This document shows positions 33,279 to 45,110 of a stretch of 64,000 nt of DNA, one piece after another. The position numbers and the translations under genes are program-made. This DNA comes from Aeromicrobium massiliense JC14 (GTDB taxonomy: Bacteria > Actinomycetota > Actinomycetes > Propionibacteriales > Nocardioidaceae). The notes under the pieces are model-generated. The model was not told the DNA's origin, ran no database searches, and was given only the letters and a program-made list of their open reading frames with translations. Each line of letters begins with the position of its first letter. Within the stretch, counting starts at the first letter, position 1. The stretch spans positions 590,377-654,376 of the forward strand of contig NZ_HE978637.1 of NCBI RefSeq assembly GCF_000312105.1, given 5' to 3'.

Positions 33279-34490
33279 TCAGGCGTCGCCGTCGTGGCTC
33301 TCCTGGGTGGTGCGCTCGGGACGCTCGGGCAGCTCCGCGTCGATGACCGGGATCTGCCCGGTCACCCGGGCCGCGCGGGCCTCGGCGTCGGCGTCGCCGG
33401 TGAACAGCCCCTGCGGCTCGCTCTCGTGCTGCGGGCCGCGCGGCGTGACGGACCGCTGCACGTTCTCGACCCGGAAGCGGGGCAGGCCGGCTCCGTGGTC
33501 GCCACCGATCCACTCGACCATCCGCTCACGGACGTGGCAGCGCAGGTCGAACAGGGTCGGTGCGTCCTGCGCGCTGACCAGGATGCGCACGCGCACCCAT
33601 CCGTTGACGGCGTCGGTCACCTGCAGCACCTTCGTGCGTCCGTCCCACAGGTCGGTGTCGGCCAGGACGGTGTCGAGCTGGGCGCGCATCTCGTGCGGGG
33701 AGACGCCCCAGTCGAGGTCGAGCTCGACGGCGCCCAGCAGCTCGGAGTGCTTGCGGGTCCAGTTCTGGAACGGCGTGGTCGTGAAGTAGGTGGACGGGAG
33801 CACGAGCCGTCGGTCGTCCCACAGCCGGACGACGACGTAGGTCAGCGTGATCTCCTCGATCCAGCCCCACTCGTCCTCGACGATCACCGCGTCGTCGAGC
33901 CGGATGGAGTCGCTGAACGCGATCTGGATGCCGGCGATGACGTTGGCCAGGGTCGACTGGGCGGCGAGACCGGCGACGATGGACAGCACGCCGGCCGAGG
34001 CGAGCACGCTGGCTCCGATGGCGCGGACCCCGTCGAAGGTGAGCATGACCGCACCCAGGGCGACCACGACGACGGCGGCGACGGTGAGGCGACGCACCAC
34101 CTGCATCTGGGTGCGGGCCCGCCGGGCGAGACGGTTGTCGGCCACGTCCACGTCGTACCGGTTCGCGCCGGAGTCCTCGATCAGCAGCAGCACGCTGGCG
34201 ACCAGGCCGGCGACGGCGAGGATGGTGAGGATCTGCAGCGTGTGCCGGATCAGCTCGTCCCACCGGTACGTGTAGTCGATCTGCGGCATGGCCGTGCGCA
34301 CCGCGATGGTCACCGCGATGACCAGGACGAGCAGCCGGAACCACAGCTTGGAGCGCCGCTCCAGCTGCCGGGCCACCTCCCACCGGCGTCCGCCCAGCTG
34401 CACCACCACCTTGGCGGCGACGATGACGATGCCCGCCACCAGCAGCGCGACGGCCAGTGCCCTGACGAAGTCCTCCCATGCGTCGGTCAT
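33279..34490 (-). CDS. Small-conductance mechanosensitive (MscS-family) channel
   Basis: A 403-aa membrane protein with about five hydrophobic segments in the first 190 residues. The pore-lining helix and beta domain are seen in VLSIVAGLAAQSTLANVIAGIQIAFSD, then VIVEDEWGWIEEITLTYVVVRLWDDRRLVLPSTYF. The C-terminal cytoplasmic domain ends in an acidic tail. It likely releases solutes on hypo-osmotic shock. ATG 34490 was chosen because CACGAT lies 7 nt upstream on the minus strand; ATG 34499 would add three residues. Confidence 0.9.
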   Translation of the reverse strand: MTDAWEDFVRALAVALLVAGIVIVAAKVVVQLGGRRWEVARQLERRSKLWFRLLVLVIAVTIAVRTAMPQIDYTYRWDELIRHTLQILTILAVAGLVASVLLLIEDSGANRYDVDVADNRLARRARTQMQVVRRLTVAAVVVVALGAVMLTFDGVRAIGASVLASAGVLSIVAGLAAQSTLANVIAGIQIAFSDSIRLDDAVIVEDEWGWIEEITLTYVVVRLWDDRRLVLPSTYFTTTPFQNWTRKHSELLGAVELDLDWGVSPHEMRAQLDTVLADTDLWDGRTKVLQVTDAVNGWVRVRILVSAQDAPTLFDLRCHVRERMVEWIGGDHGAGLPRFRVENVQRSVTPRGPQHESEPQGLFTGDADAEARAARVTGQIPVIDAELPERPERTTQESHDGDA

Positions 34491-34536
34491 GGTTCCCATC
34501 GTGGCAACCGGACGGTGAGACCTCGACTCGAGCGGA

Positions 34537-35304
34537 CTAGAGCAGGATGCCGAGCTGCCGGCTCTGCGCCAGCAGGTTGCCGTCCTCGTCCCACAGCTCG
34601 CAGTCCTCCTCGTGGTAGCCGCCGGCGACGTGCCGGGTGCTCACGACGGTGGCGACCCACGGGGTGACCGGGACACGGTGCAGGTGCACGGTGAGCTGCA
34701 CGGTCACCGACCCGCCCGGGCTGACCTCGAGCACCGGCGGCGGGCACGAGTCGACCAGGAAGGCCAGGGCGTACAGGTCGGGCACGCGCTCGCCGGCCAT
34801 GCGCTGCCAGAGCCGGTAGGTGGGGTCGCCGGCTCCGCCCGCTCCCTGGTGCGGCATCCGGTACTCGACCCGGTGCATCAGGCCCGCGTCGGGACGGGCG
34901 TCCGCGAACGGGTCCAGGCAGTCCTCGGGACGGGGGAGGGCCGGCGGCGCGCCCAGCTCCAGCGAGGTGCCGACCCGGTCGCCGTAGCTGGCGGTCACGT
35001 GGGCAACGGTCCGGTCACCGCAGACGAGCTCGGCCGTCCCCGTGCTCAACCGCCGGCCCGCCTTCAACGCCGACGTGCGCAGCTGCGCCGGTCCCGGACG
35101 GGCCGGGCTCAGGTACGAGATCGCGGCGACGAGCGGCTGGTCCGAGCCCAGCTCCTCGCCCAGCCCGCGCAGCATCGTGGCGAGGACGTACCCGCCGTTG
35201 GGCGTCCCGACGGGCGTGTTCCAGCGGTCGGTCACGGTCAGGTCGCGCACGCCGTCGCCGCTCGGCACGGAGGCGGTGTCGGTGGGGTAGAGGTCCTCGG
35301 TCAC
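34537..35304 (-). CDS. TesB-like acyl-CoA thioesterase (double hotdog)
   Basis: A protein of about 255 aa with two hotdog units. Unit one carries WNTPVGTPNGGYVLATMLRGL, with the NGGY motif typical of this thioesterase family, and AISYLSPARPGPAQL. Unit two has VTVQLTVHLHRVP and ends DEDGNLLAQSRQLGILL, a classic C-terminus. It probably hydrolyses acyl-CoA esters of unknown chain length. GTG 35304 has CACAAT 7 nt upstream; ATG 35313 is an alternative but lies inside that element. It is divergent from dapA. Confidence 0.85.
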   Translation of the reverse strand: MTEDLYPTDTASVPSGDGVRDLTVTDRWNTPVGTPNGGYVLATMLRGLGEELGSDQPLVAAISYLSPARPGPAQLRTSALKAGRRLSTGTAELVCGDRTVAHVTASYGDRVGTSLELGAPPALPRPEDCLDPFADARPDAGLMHRVEYRMPHQGAGGAGDPTYRLWQRMAGERVPDLYALAFLVDSCPPPVLEVSPGGSVTVQLTVHLHRVPVTPWVATVVSTRHVAGGYHEEDCELWDEDGNLLAQSRQLGILL

Positions 35305-35379
35305 GTGCGACATTGTGCAGCAGGTCACGCGGACGCCCGCGCGTGGCGACGCGACGCAGCCCGGACGGCCCGCAGACGG

Positions 35380-35385
35380 TAGCCT
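35380..35385 (+). promoter_or_regulatory. -10 element for leaderless dapA
   Basis: TAGCCT is followed by a 7-nt spacer and ATG 35393. It probably drives the dapA-rnj pair. Confidence 0.55.
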
Positions 35386-35392
35386 CGTGCCC

Positions 35393-36307
35393 ATGACCTC
35401 GCCGTTCGCCACCGACGCCGCGCCGTTCGGGCGCGTGCTCACCGCCATGGTCACGCCCTTCACCGTCGACGGTGAGCTCGACCTGGCGGCGGCGCAGAAG
35501 GTGGCGACCCACCTGGTCGACCACGGCAACGACGGCCTCGTGGTCAGCGGCACGACGGGGGAGTCCCCGACCACGTCCGTCGACGAGGACGGACGCCTGC
35601 TGGCGGCCGTCGTCGAGGCGGTCGGCGACCGGGCCACGGTGGTCGCGGGCGTCGGCACCAACGACACCCGCCACTCGGTCGCGCTGGCCGAGCAGGCGGC
35701 GAAGGTCGGCGCCGACGGCATGCTCGTGGTCACCCCGTACTACTCCAAGCCCCCGCAGCGCGGCATCGTCGCCCACGTCGACGCCGTCGCGGCGGCCGGC
35801 GACGGGCTGCCGGTCATGCTCTACGACATCCCCGGACGCACCGCGACCACCATCGCGCCGGAGACGTACGTCGAGCTGCGCCGCAACCCGGCCGTCGTCG
35901 CGGTGAAGGACGCCGTCGGCGACCTCGACCGCGGGGCGCGGATCATGGCCGAGACCGGCATCGTCTACTACTCCGGCGACGACCAGCTGACCCTGGGCTG
36001 GCTGGCCTACGGCGCCGCCGGCACGGTGAGCGTGGTCGGCCACGCCGCCGGCGAGCAGTACGCCGAGATGGTCCGGGCGGTCGATGCCGGTGACCTGGCC
36101 TCGGCCCGTGCGGTGCACCAGCGGCTGTCCCCGCTGGTGACCGCGATGATGACTTACACGCAGGGCGCGATCACGGCGAAGGTCGCGCTGAACCTGCTCG
36201 GTGTGCTCGACCACACCACCATGCGCCTTCCCTTGCCCGACGCGAACGAGGAGGAGGTCGCCATCGTGCGTGCCGGCCTCGTCGCGTCCGGGCTGCTCGA
36301 GAGCTGA
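35393..36307 (+). CDS. dapA: 4-hydroxy-tetrahydrodipicolinate synthase
   Basis: Condenses pyruvate with aspartate semialdehyde, the entry step to lysine and diaminopimelate. The 304-aa TIM-barrel protein has GTTGESPTTS (phosphate-like loop), VTPYYSKPPQRG with the catalytic Tyr, and VAVKDAVGD with the Schiff-base Lys at residue 172. RNase J follows directly, the usual actinobacterial dapA-rnj order. Confidence 0.95.
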   Translation: MTSPFATDAAPFGRVLTAMVTPFTVDGELDLAAAQKVATHLVDHGNDGLVVSGTTGESPTTSVDEDGRLLAAVVEAVGDRATVVAGVGTNDTRHSVALAEQAAKVGADGMLVVTPYYSKPPQRGIVAHVDAVAAAGDGLPVMLYDIPGRTATTIAPETYVELRRNPAVVAVKDAVGDLDRGARIMAETGIVYYSGDDQLTLGWLAYGAAGTVSVVGHAAGEQYAEMVRAVDAGDLASARAVHQRLSPLVTAMMTYTQGAITAKVALNLLGVLDHTTMRLPLPDANEEEVAIVRAGLVASGLLES

Positions 36308-36317
36308 GGAGCTCGTC

Positions 36318-37997
<1,680 letters not shown>

Positions 37998-38001
37998 CCC
38001 G

Positions 38002-38220
38002 GTGAACCGCCTGCCGCCGTGGGCGCGCCTCGTCGCGGCCACGGCGCTGGGCGGCGTCGTGGCCTGGGTGACGGTGCACCTGGTGTTCCGCGCCTCCGAG
38101 GGCACGTGGGCGCCGACCCGCTCGTGGGTCGTGTTCACGGTGTTCTTCGCGGTCTTCGGCCTCGTGCTGGCCGTCCTCGAGGAGCGCCGGCAGCGCCGGG
38201 AGCGTCACGGACGCTCCTGA
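38002..38220 (+). CDS. Small two-helix membrane protein of unknown function
   Basis: A 72-aa protein starting at GTG 38002, 4 bp after RNase J. It has two hydrophobic segments (about residues 8-28 and 42-60) and a very basic tail (EERRQRRERHGRS). No family recognised. The tight spacing suggests co-expression with rnj. Confidence 0.6.
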   Translation: MNRLPPWARLVAATALGGVVAWVTVHLVFRASEGTWAPTRSWVVFTVFFAVFGLVLAVLEERRQRRERHGRS

Positions 38221-38414
38221 GCGAACTGTTACGCGTCCGAAACCTCGGGTCGTCCCGCCGTTCACACGCGTTCCCTACCGTCGATCCCAAGATGGGGCCG
38301 GCACCAGGGTCGGTCCCGATGGATCGCAGCAGTCCCGGCCGGCGCCGGATCGGTGGGTCACGCACGCACCGTCCGGTCGCCGGCCGTGACCGTCCGCGGC
38401 CTGAGGGGGCGGTC

Positions 38415-39119
38415 GTGAGCGTGGAGGTGCTGCTCGCCTGCTCGCCGGCGCCGACGACCCCGGTCGAGCGCGCCGCGCTGGCCGGCCTGGCTAACGCGGT
38501 CCGGCGCGAGGAGCCCGGGCTGGACGTGCGTCAGGTGGTCGTCTCGGGTCCGCTCGCCGACTCCCTGCCCGTGCTGGACGTGCCCGCCGTGGCCGTCCCG
38601 ATCGGCCTGTCGCCCCAGCGCGACGTCGTCCGGGCCCTCGCCTCGGCCCGGGCCCAGTCCCCGCGACTACGGCTCGCCGCACCGCTGGGCCCGGACTGGT
38701 CGCTCGCCGAGATCGGCGTCGAGCGGCTCATCGCGGCCGGAGCCCGCAAGGGCGACACCATCGTGCTGGGCGTCCCCGGCTCCACCGAGGGCCAGGAGCT
38801 GGCCGCGTTCGCCCGCGCTGCGCGCCTGCTCAGCGCCGTCTGGGGCGGCCGCGTCCACCTGGGCTCGCTCACCGGCAGCGACACGTCCCTGCCCGACGCG
38901 ATCGACATCGCCCGCGCCTACGGGCGTCGCGTCGTCGTCTCGTCCTACCTGCTCAGCGGCGGGCCGCAGCTCGGCGCCCTGCGAGCCTGCGGCGCGGACC
39001 TCGTGACCGCGCCCTACCTCGACGGCGGTCCGCCCGACCCGCGGCTGGCCGGCCTGGTGCTGACCCGGTTCGAGCAGGCCCTGGGACGCTCGGCGCTGGC
39101 CAGCGACCCCGGCGCCTGA
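38415..39119 (+). CDS. Sirohydrochlorin chelatase (CbiX)-like protein lacking the metal-binding histidines
   Basis: A 234-aa protein with the repeated half-domain pattern of CbiX/SirB chelatases: VEVLLACSP..., then [14 protein letters not shown], and in the second half [27 protein letters not shown] and [14 protein letters not shown]. True chelatases have a His in the first strand turn (SHGT type) and another before the first helix. Here the first position reads ACSPAP and the second GLSPQRDVV, so both His appear replaced. It may be catalytically dead or have another role. GTG 38415 was chosen because it starts at the first strand. The 194-bp upstream gap has a possible -10 TACCGT near 38276. 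Confidence 0.7.
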   Translation: MSVEVLLACSPAPTTPVERAALAGLANAVRREEPGLDVRQVVVSGPLADSLPVLDVPAVAVPIGLSPQRDVVRALASARAQSPRLRLAAPLGPDWSLAEIGVERLIAAGARKGDTIVLGVPGSTEGQELAAFARAARLLSAVWGGRVHLGSLTGSDTSLPDAIDIARAYGRRVVVSSYLLSGGPQLGALRACGADLVTAPYLDGGPPDPRLAGLVLTRFEQALGRSALASDPGA

Positions 39120-39122
39120 GGG

Positions 39123-39141
39123 CGGGACTCCCGAAGTCCCG
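39123..39141 (+). terminator. Short hairpin between the CbiX-like gene and ftsK
   Basis: A perfect 7-bp stem (39123-39129 with 39135-39141) lies directly after the CbiX-like stop. A second 6-bp GGGCGT/ACGCCC hairpin follows at 39151-39168. No T-run is present, so terminator strength is uncertain. Confidence 0.4.
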
Positions 39142-39186
39142 GGCCTCGACGGGCGTGTACGGACGCCCAACTCTCGACTCTTGCTT

Positions 39187-39192
39187 TAGGCT
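39187..39192 (+). promoter_or_regulatory. -10 element for leaderless ftsK
   Basis: TAGGCT is followed by a 7-nt spacer and ATG 39200. This excludes an in-frame start further upstream. Confidence 0.55.
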
Positions 39193-39199
39193 TGCGCCC

Positions 39200-41689
39200 A
39201 TGGCGACCCGTACGTCTTCCCCGCCGCGCAAGCGGCCGTCCGGCAGCCAGGCCCGCAAGCGACCCGCGAGCAAGAAGCCCGCGGCGCGCAAGCCGGCGGC
39301 GCGCAAGCCCGCCGCCGCGTCCGGTCCTGGCCCCCTCGTGCTTGCCCTGGGCGGCCTCGGCCGCCTCGTGCTCGCGTGCTGGACCGGCCTGGCCGCGCTC
39401 GTCGGCACCATCACCCGCAGCGTCGGCCGCAGCGCCCGCGACCTGGACCCCGAGCAGCGTCGTGACGGCATCGGCCTGGCGGTCCTCGCCCTGGCCATCG
39501 TCGTCGCCGCCTCCGTGTGGTGGCACATCCCCGGCTTCGTCGGCCGCGCCGTCCGTGGCGCCACGATGGGCAGTGTCGGCGTGCTCGCCTGGGCCGTCCC
39601 CGTCGCGCTCCTGGTGCTGGCCTGGCGCACCATGCGTCCCTCGCAGGAGGAGACGCCCGCCGGACGCACGCTGCTGGGCTGGTTCTGCCTGGTCGGCGGA
39701 CTGCTCGGCCTCGTCCACCTGGCGCACGGCGTCCCGCGCCCGTCCGACCACGACGCCGAGGCGATGCGCGAGGCCGGCGGTGCGATCGGCTACCTGGTCT
39801 CCGCCGTGCTGGTCGACCTGCTCAAGTCCCCGTGGGTCGTGGCGCCCATCCTGGTGCTGCTCACCGCCTTCGGCGCCCTCACCGTGCTCAACACCCCGCT
39901 CTACGCCGTCCCGGCTCGCCTCGCCGCGGGCCGCGACCGGCTGCTCGGCCGCTCGGCCACGCCCGCCGCGGACGTCCCCGAGCCGGTCGCCGAGGAGAAG
40001 CCCGCCCGCAAGCGTCACCCGCGCACGCCGGCGCCGGTCGACGAGGTATACGAGAACCCGCTGGTGGAGGACCCCGACGACGTCGCGGCGGGCCAGAGCG
40101 TCGAGCCCGCCGCAGCGCTGGCCGACGTCGAGTCCGAGGTGCTGGTCACCGAGGAGCCGGCCAAGCCGGAGAAGCCGTTCGAGCCGATCCCGCCGCGCAC
40201 CGAGCAGCTCGCGCTGTCCGGCGACATCGTCTACAACCTCCCCGAGCCGACCATGCTGCGCGAGGGCACCCCGCCCAAGGCGCGGTCGGCGGCGTCCGAC
40301 GACGTCGTGAAGCGGCTCACCGAGGTGCTCGAGCAGTTCCAGATCGACGCCGCCGTCACCGGCTACACGCGCGGCCCGACGGTCACGCGCTACGAGGTCG
40401 AGCTCGGCCCGGCGGTCAAGGTCGAGAAGGTCACCGCGCTCACCAAGAACATCTCCTACGCCGTGGCCTCCAACGAGGTGCGCATCCTGTCGCCGATCCC
40501 GGGCAAGTCGGCCATCGGCGTCGAGATCCCGAACGTCGACAAGGAGATGGTGTCGCTCGGCGACGTGCTGCGCTCGGGCAAGGCCCGCGGCGACCACCAC
40601 CCGATGATCGTCGGCCTCGGCAAGGACGTCGAGGGCGGCTTCGTCGTGGCGAACCTGGCGAAGATGCCCCACCTGCTGGTCGCGGGCGCGACCGGCTCGG
40701 GCAAGTCGTCGTTCGTGAACTCGATGATCAGCTCGATCCTCATGCGGGCCACGCCCGACGAGGTGCGCATGATCCTGGTCGACCCCAAGCGCGTGGAGCT
40801 CACCAGCTACGAGGGCATCCCGCACCTGATCACGCCGATCATCACGAACCCGAAGAAGGCGGCCGAGGCGCTGCAGTGGGTCGTGCGCGAGATGGACATG
40901 CGCTACGACGACCTGGCCAACTTCGGCTTCCGCCACATCGACGACTTCAACAAGGCGGTGCGCGCCGGTCAGGTCGAGCTGCCCCCGGGCAGCGAGCGCG
41001 AGCTGGCGCCGTACCCGTACCTGCTCGTCGTCGTCGACGAGCTCGCCGACCTCATGATGGTGGCCCCGCGCGACGTGGAGGACTCGATCGTCCGCATCAC
41101 GCAGCTCGCCCGTGCCGCCGGCATCCACCTCGTGCTGGCCACCCAGCGCCCGTCGGTCGACGTCGTCACCGGCCTGATCAAGGCCAACGTGCCGAGCCGC
41201 CTGGCCTTCGCGACCAGCTCGCTGGCCGACAGCCGGGTCATCCTCGACCAGCCGGGCGCCGAGAAGCTGGTCGGCCAGGGCGATGGCCTGTTCCTGCCCA
41301 TGGGCGCCAACAAGGCGATGCGCATGCAGGGCGCCTGGGTCGACGAGGCCGAGATCAAGGCCGTCGTCGCCCACGTCAAGGAGCAGCTGCAGCCCACGTA
41401 CCGCGAGGACGTGACCGCCGCCAAGGAGTCCAAGCGCGAGCTGGACGACGACATCGGCGACGACATGGACCTCGTGCTGCAGGCCATCGAGCTCGTCGTC
41501 ACGACGCAGTTCGGCTCGACGTCGATGCTGCAGCGCAAGCTCCGCGTCGGCTTCGCGAAGGCCGGCCGGCTCATGGACATCATGGAGAGCCGCGGTGTGG
41601 TCGGCCCGAGCGAGGGCTCCAAGGCGCGCGACGTCCTGGTCAAGCCCGACGACCTCGAGGACGTCCTCGCCTCGGTGCAGGTGGGATGA
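39200..41689 (+). CDS. ftsK: DNA translocase FtsK/SpoIIIE
   Basis: Septal DNA pump for chromosome segregation. The 829-aa product begins with a basic low-complexity tail containing KPAARKPAA repeats, then about four membrane helices (to about residue 235) and an acidic linker. The motor domain has Walker [10 protein letters not shown] near residue 496 and Walker [12 protein letters not shown] near 609. The C-terminal winged-helix gamma domain includes [29 protein letters not shown]. It overlaps the next gene by 4 nt. Confidence 0.96.
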   Translation: MATRTSSPPRKRPSGSQARKRPASKKPAARKPAARKPAAASGPGPLVLALGGLGRLVLACWTGLAALVGTITRSVGRSARDLDPEQRRDGIGLAVLALAIVVAASVWWHIPGFVGRAVRGATMGSVGVLAWAVPVALLVLAWRTMRPSQEETPAGRTLLGWFCLVGGLLGLVHLAHGVPRPSDHDAEAMREAGGAIGYLVSAVLVDLLKSPWVVAPILVLLTAFGALTVLNTPLYAVPARLAAGRDRLLGRSATPAADVPEPVAEEKPARKRHPRTPAPVDEVYENPLVEDPDDVAAGQSVEPAAALADVESEVLVTEEPAKPEKPFEPIPPRTEQLALSGDIVYNLPEPTMLREGTPPKARSAASDDVVKRLTEVLEQFQIDAAVTGYTRGPTVTRYEVELGPAVKVEKVTALTKNISYAVASNEVRILSPIPGKSAIGVEIPNVDKEMVSLGDVLRSGKARGDHHPMIVGLGKDVEGGFVVANLAKMPHLLVAGATGSGKSSFVNSMISSILMRATPDEVRMILVDPKRVELTSYEGIPHLITPIITNPKKAAEALQWVVREMDMRYDDLANFGFRHIDDFNKAVRAGQVELPPGSERELAPYPYLLVVVDELADLMMVAPRDVEDSIVRITQLARAAGIHLVLATQRPSVDVVTGLIKANVPSRLAFATSSLADSRVILDQPGAEKLVGQGDGLFLPMGANKAMRMQGAWVDEAEIKAVVAHVKEQLQPTYREDVTAAKESKRELDDDIGDDMDLVLQAIELVVTTQFGSTSMLQRKLRVGFAKAGRLMDIMESRGVVGPSEGSKARDVLVKPDDLEDVLASVQVG

Positions 41690-42174
41690 GCGTGACCTCG
41701 CTGCACGTCGTCGACGACCGCGGATCGGTCGACCCCGACCCGGCCTACGAGATCCATCGCCGTGGCCTGCTGTTCGTCACGCTCGGCGTGCTCTGCCTGG
41801 CGCTGGGCGCCGGCTTCGCGGTGCTGGCCCTCGAGGGCGAGGGGCCGCGTTGGTGGTACGGCGCCGCCGCGGCGCTCGTCGTCCTGGGCCTCGTGCACCT
41901 GGCGGCGACGGCGGACGCGCGCACACCGGTGCTGGTCGCCGACGACCTGGGCCTGCGGCTGCGGCAGCGCCGCTCGTGGGTCGGGCTGCCGTGGCGCGAG
42001 GTGGGCGACCTGCGCGTCGAGCCCCGTCACGGGCTGCTGCGCGACCCGCACGTCAAGGTCGTCACGCGTCAGGGGGAGCGGGTCTTCACCGTCCCGCTGG
42101 GGCTCGCGATGTCGTCCTCGCCGGCCGCCGCGCAGGACCGCCTGGCCCGCCTGCGCCGTACTGCCTCATACTGA
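41686..42174 (+). CDS. Membrane protein with PH-like cytoplasmic domain
   Basis: A 162-aa protein starting at ATG 41686 inside the ftsK stop. The N-terminal 35 residues are polar, followed by two hydrophobic segments (about 30-50 and 58-75). A C-terminal domain with alternating strands ([32 protein letters not shown]) resembles bacterial PH-like domains (DUF3093/YdbT type), but no family is certain. Coupling to ftsK suggests an envelope or division-related role. Confidence 0.65.
   Translation: MSVTSLHVVDDRGSVDPDPAYEIHRRGLLFVTLGVLCLALGAGFAVLALEGEGPRWWYGAAAALVVLGLVHLAATADARTPVLVADDLGLRLRQRRSWVGLPWREVGDLRVEPRHGLLRDPHVKVVTRQGERVFTVPLGLAMSSSPAAAQDRLARLRRTASY
42167..42172 (+). promoter_or_regulatory. 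-10 element for leaderless pgsA
   Basis: CATACT is followed by a 7-nt spacer and GTG 42180. It lies at the end of the preceding coding region, giving pgsA its own promoter within the cluster. Confidence 0.5.
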
Positions 42175-42179
42175 GCGAC

Positions 42180-42803
42180 GTGTCGTCCCCGCAGGAGAGC
42201 GCTCAGCAGCCGCCGAGCAACCTCAACATCGCCAACGCCCTGACCGTCGTACGGATTCTCGGCGTCCCCGTCTTCGGGTGGCTCCTGCTGGCCGACGGCG
42301 GCGAGTCGGTGGGCCTGCGGATCGCGGCCTGGGTCGTGTTCGTGCTCCTCATGATCACCGACAAGATCGACGGCGACCTGGCTCGCAGCCGCAACCTGGT
42401 CACCGACTTCGGCAAGCTGGCCGACCCGATCGCCGACAAGGCGCTCACCGGCATGGCGTTCATCGGCCTGGCGATCATCTTCGACAGCTGGCTGTTCTGG
42501 ACCGTGACGATCCTCGTGCTCGTCCGCGAGTGGGGCATCACCGCGATGCGCTTCGCGGTCAAGAAGTACGGCGTCATGCCGGCCAGCCAGGGCGGCAAGC
42601 TCAAGACGATGCTGCAGGCGATCGCGCTCGGCGGCTACGTCCTGCCGCTCGAGCTGTGGGACAACCCCGCGGCCGACGTCCTGCGCTGGGCCACCCACCT
42701 CGTCATGGCGGCTGCGGTCGCCCAGACGCTCTGGACGGGTGCCGTGTACGTCCGCGACGCGATCACGCTGCGGCGCGAGGCCCGCGACCGCAGCGCCGGC
42801 TGA
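42180..42803 (+). CDS. pgsA: CDP-diacylglycerol-glycerol-3-phosphate 3-phosphatidyltransferase
   Basis: Makes phosphatidylglycerol phosphate from CDP-diacylglycerol and glycerol-3-phosphate. The 207-aa membrane protein has the CDP-alcohol phosphotransferase signature with its four Asp: DKIDGDLARS followed by DFGKLADPIADK (about residues 60-83). About five transmembrane helices are visible. GTG 42180 lies 5 bp after the preceding stop. The ftsK-pgsA-cinA-clgR-recA order is typical of actinobacteria. Confidence 0.93.
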   Translation: MSSPQESAQQPPSNLNIANALTVVRILGVPVFGWLLLADGGESVGLRIAAWVVFVLLMITDKIDGDLARSRNLVTDFGKLADPIADKALTGMAFIGLAIIFDSWLFWTVTILVLVREWGITAMRFAVKKYGVMPASQGGKLKTMLQAIALGGYVLPLELWDNPAADVLRWATHLVMAAAVAQTLWTGAVYVRDAITLRREARDRSAG

Positions 42804-42804
42804 C

Positions 42805-43299
42805 ATGACGTCCGAGGTCGCCGAGCGCGTGGTGGCGCTGCTGCGGCAGCGCGGCGAGACCGTGGCCACCGCCGAGTCGCTGACCGGCGGACGCGTGTGC
42901 GCCGCCCTCGTCGACGTCCCGGGCGCGTCCACGGTCGTGCGCGGGGGAGTCGTGGCCTACGCGGCCGACCTGAAGGTCGGGCTGCTGGGCGTCCCGGCCG
43001 ACCTGGTGGCCGAGCGAGGCACGGTCGACGCCGACGTGGCCGCCGCGATGGCCCAGGGCGTGCGCGACCGGCTCGGCGCGACCTGGGGCGTGTCGACCAC
43101 GGGCGTGGCCGGCCCCGGCCCCAGCGAGGGCAAGCCGCAGGGCACGGTGCACGTCGCCGTCGCCGGGCCCGACGGCGTGAGCGGCGAGCTGCTCGCGCTG
43201 TCCGGCGACCGCGACGACGTCCGTTCCTCGACCGTCCTGGCGAGCCTGTCGTCCCTGGTCGCTAGGCTGGGGGAACATCTCGGCCCACGGACGGGTTGA
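42805..43299 (+). CDS. cinA: CinA C-terminal domain protein (nicotinamide-nucleotide amidohydrolase)
   Basis: A 164-aa stand-alone CinA-C/PncC domain that deamidates nicotinamide mononucleotide to nicotinic acid mononucleotide. Family motifs: [17 protein letters not shown] near residues 20-36, [20 protein letters not shown], and [22 protein letters not shown]. The N-terminal CinA domain of longer homologues is absent. ATG 42805 is one base after the pgsA stop. Confidence 0.93.
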   Translation: MTSEVAERVVALLRQRGETVATAESLTGGRVCAALVDVPGASTVVRGGVVAYAADLKVGLLGVPADLVAERGTVDADVAAAMAQGVRDRLGATWGVSTTGVAGPGPSEGKPQGTVHVAVAGPDGVSGELLALSGDRDDVRSSTVLASLSSLVARLGEHLGPRTG

Positions 43300-43327
43300 A
43301 CGAGACGATGACACCGGAGGTGCAGGC

Positions 43328-43621
43328 ATGACGCTGATGCGACAGTTCGTCGGTGAGGTCCTGCGCGCCCGCCGGATCGCCCAGGGGCTGACCCTGCGCG
43401 ACGTCTCGGCGAAGGCCCGGGTCAGCCTGGGCTACATCTCCGAGATCGAGCGCGGCCACAAGGAGCCGAGCTCGGAGCTGCTGGCCGCCCTCGCCGGCGC
43501 GCTCGACGTCCCGCTCTCCAAGGTGCTGGTCGACGTGAGCGCCCTGCTCGAGGTCGAGGAGGCCACCGAGCTGGCCAGCGTCTCGTCCATCGCCCCCGAC
43601 GTCTCGATGTCCGCTGCTTGA
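43328..43621 (+). CDS. clgR: XRE-type transcriptional regulator, ClgR-like
   Basis: A 97-aa regulator with a helix-turn-helix ([47 protein letters not shown]) and a short acidic C-terminal tail. ClgR in corynebacteria, mycobacteria and streptomycetes activates clp protease and other stress genes and lies in this cinA-recA interval, which supports the name. ATG 43328 follows GGAGG by about 10 nt. TAGGCT at 43262-43267 may be a promoter -10 within the cinA end. Confidence 0.85.
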   Translation: MTLMRQFVGEVLRARRIAQGLTLRDVSAKARVSLGYISEIERGHKEPSSELLAALAGALDVPLSKVLVDVSALLEVEEATELASVSSIAPDVSMSAA

Positions 43622-43815
43622 TGCGTCACAGCGAGTTCTGGGAGCGCATGGAGCTCCACCTGGGCGAGGCCTACGCGCACGTGTGGGCATCCACGCAGTC
43701 GCTCGGCGAGCTGGGCAGCCGCACTCCGATCGACGCCCTCGACGCCGGGGTCGACCCCAAGCAGGTGTGGCGCGCGGTGCACGCGAACCTGCAGCTCCCC
43801 GCGTCCGAGCGCTGA
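43621..43815 (+). CDS. DUF3046 family protein
   Basis: A 64-aa protein with the DUF3046 pattern [19 protein letters not shown], then TPIDALDAGVDPKQVWRAVHANLQLP. The function is unknown. The family is found almost only in actinobacteria, next to recA. ATG 43621 shares one base with the clgR stop, so the two are coupled. Confidence 0.85.
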   Translation: MRHSEFWERMELHLGEAYAHVWASTQSLGELGSRTPIDALDAGVDPKQVWRAVHANLQLPASER

Positions 43816-43845
43816 CCTGGTCCACCCCGGCGTGTCGCACGTCGG

Positions 43846-43868
43846 TCGAACACGTGTTCGTGTAGCGT
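43846..43868 (+). promoter_or_regulatory. SOS (LexA) box and -10 of the damage-inducible recA promoter P1
   Basis: TCGAACACGTGTTCGT at 43846-43861 matches the mycobacterial/actinobacterial LexA consensus TCGAAC-N4-GTTCGA with one mismatch. A TAGCGT -10 follows at 43863-43868. LexA bound here would cover the -35/-10 spacer. Confidence 0.85.
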
Positions 43869-43927
43869 GAGGTCCACAGGTTGACGTCGGGAGGACGTCC
43901 TCCACAGACGGGTCGACGAGGCCCAGC

Positions 43928-43950
43928 ATGTCAGTGGGTCCTCCTACCGT
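43928..43950 (+). promoter_or_regulatory. LexA-independent damage promoter P2 (RecA-NDp/PafBC motif) of recA
   Basis: ATGTCAGTG (43928-43936), exactly 8 bp, then TACCGT (43945-43950). The RecA-NDp motif described in mycobacteria is TTGTCRGTG-N8-TANNNT, so this matches at all positions but the first base. It would give a leader of about 50 nt before ATG 44007. Confidence 0.75.
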
Positions 43951-44006
43951 TGAAGACGCCTGGCCATCCGGCGCCTCGGTGCCCCTCGCAGAAACGGAAA
44001 CGCCCC

Positions 44007-45109
<1,103 letters not shown>

Positions 45110-45110
<1 letters not shown>

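Noticed and set aside
39255-39320. Short tandem repeats (GCGCGCAAGCC type)
   Set aside because: They encode KPAARKPAA repeats in the basic N-terminal tail of FtsK.
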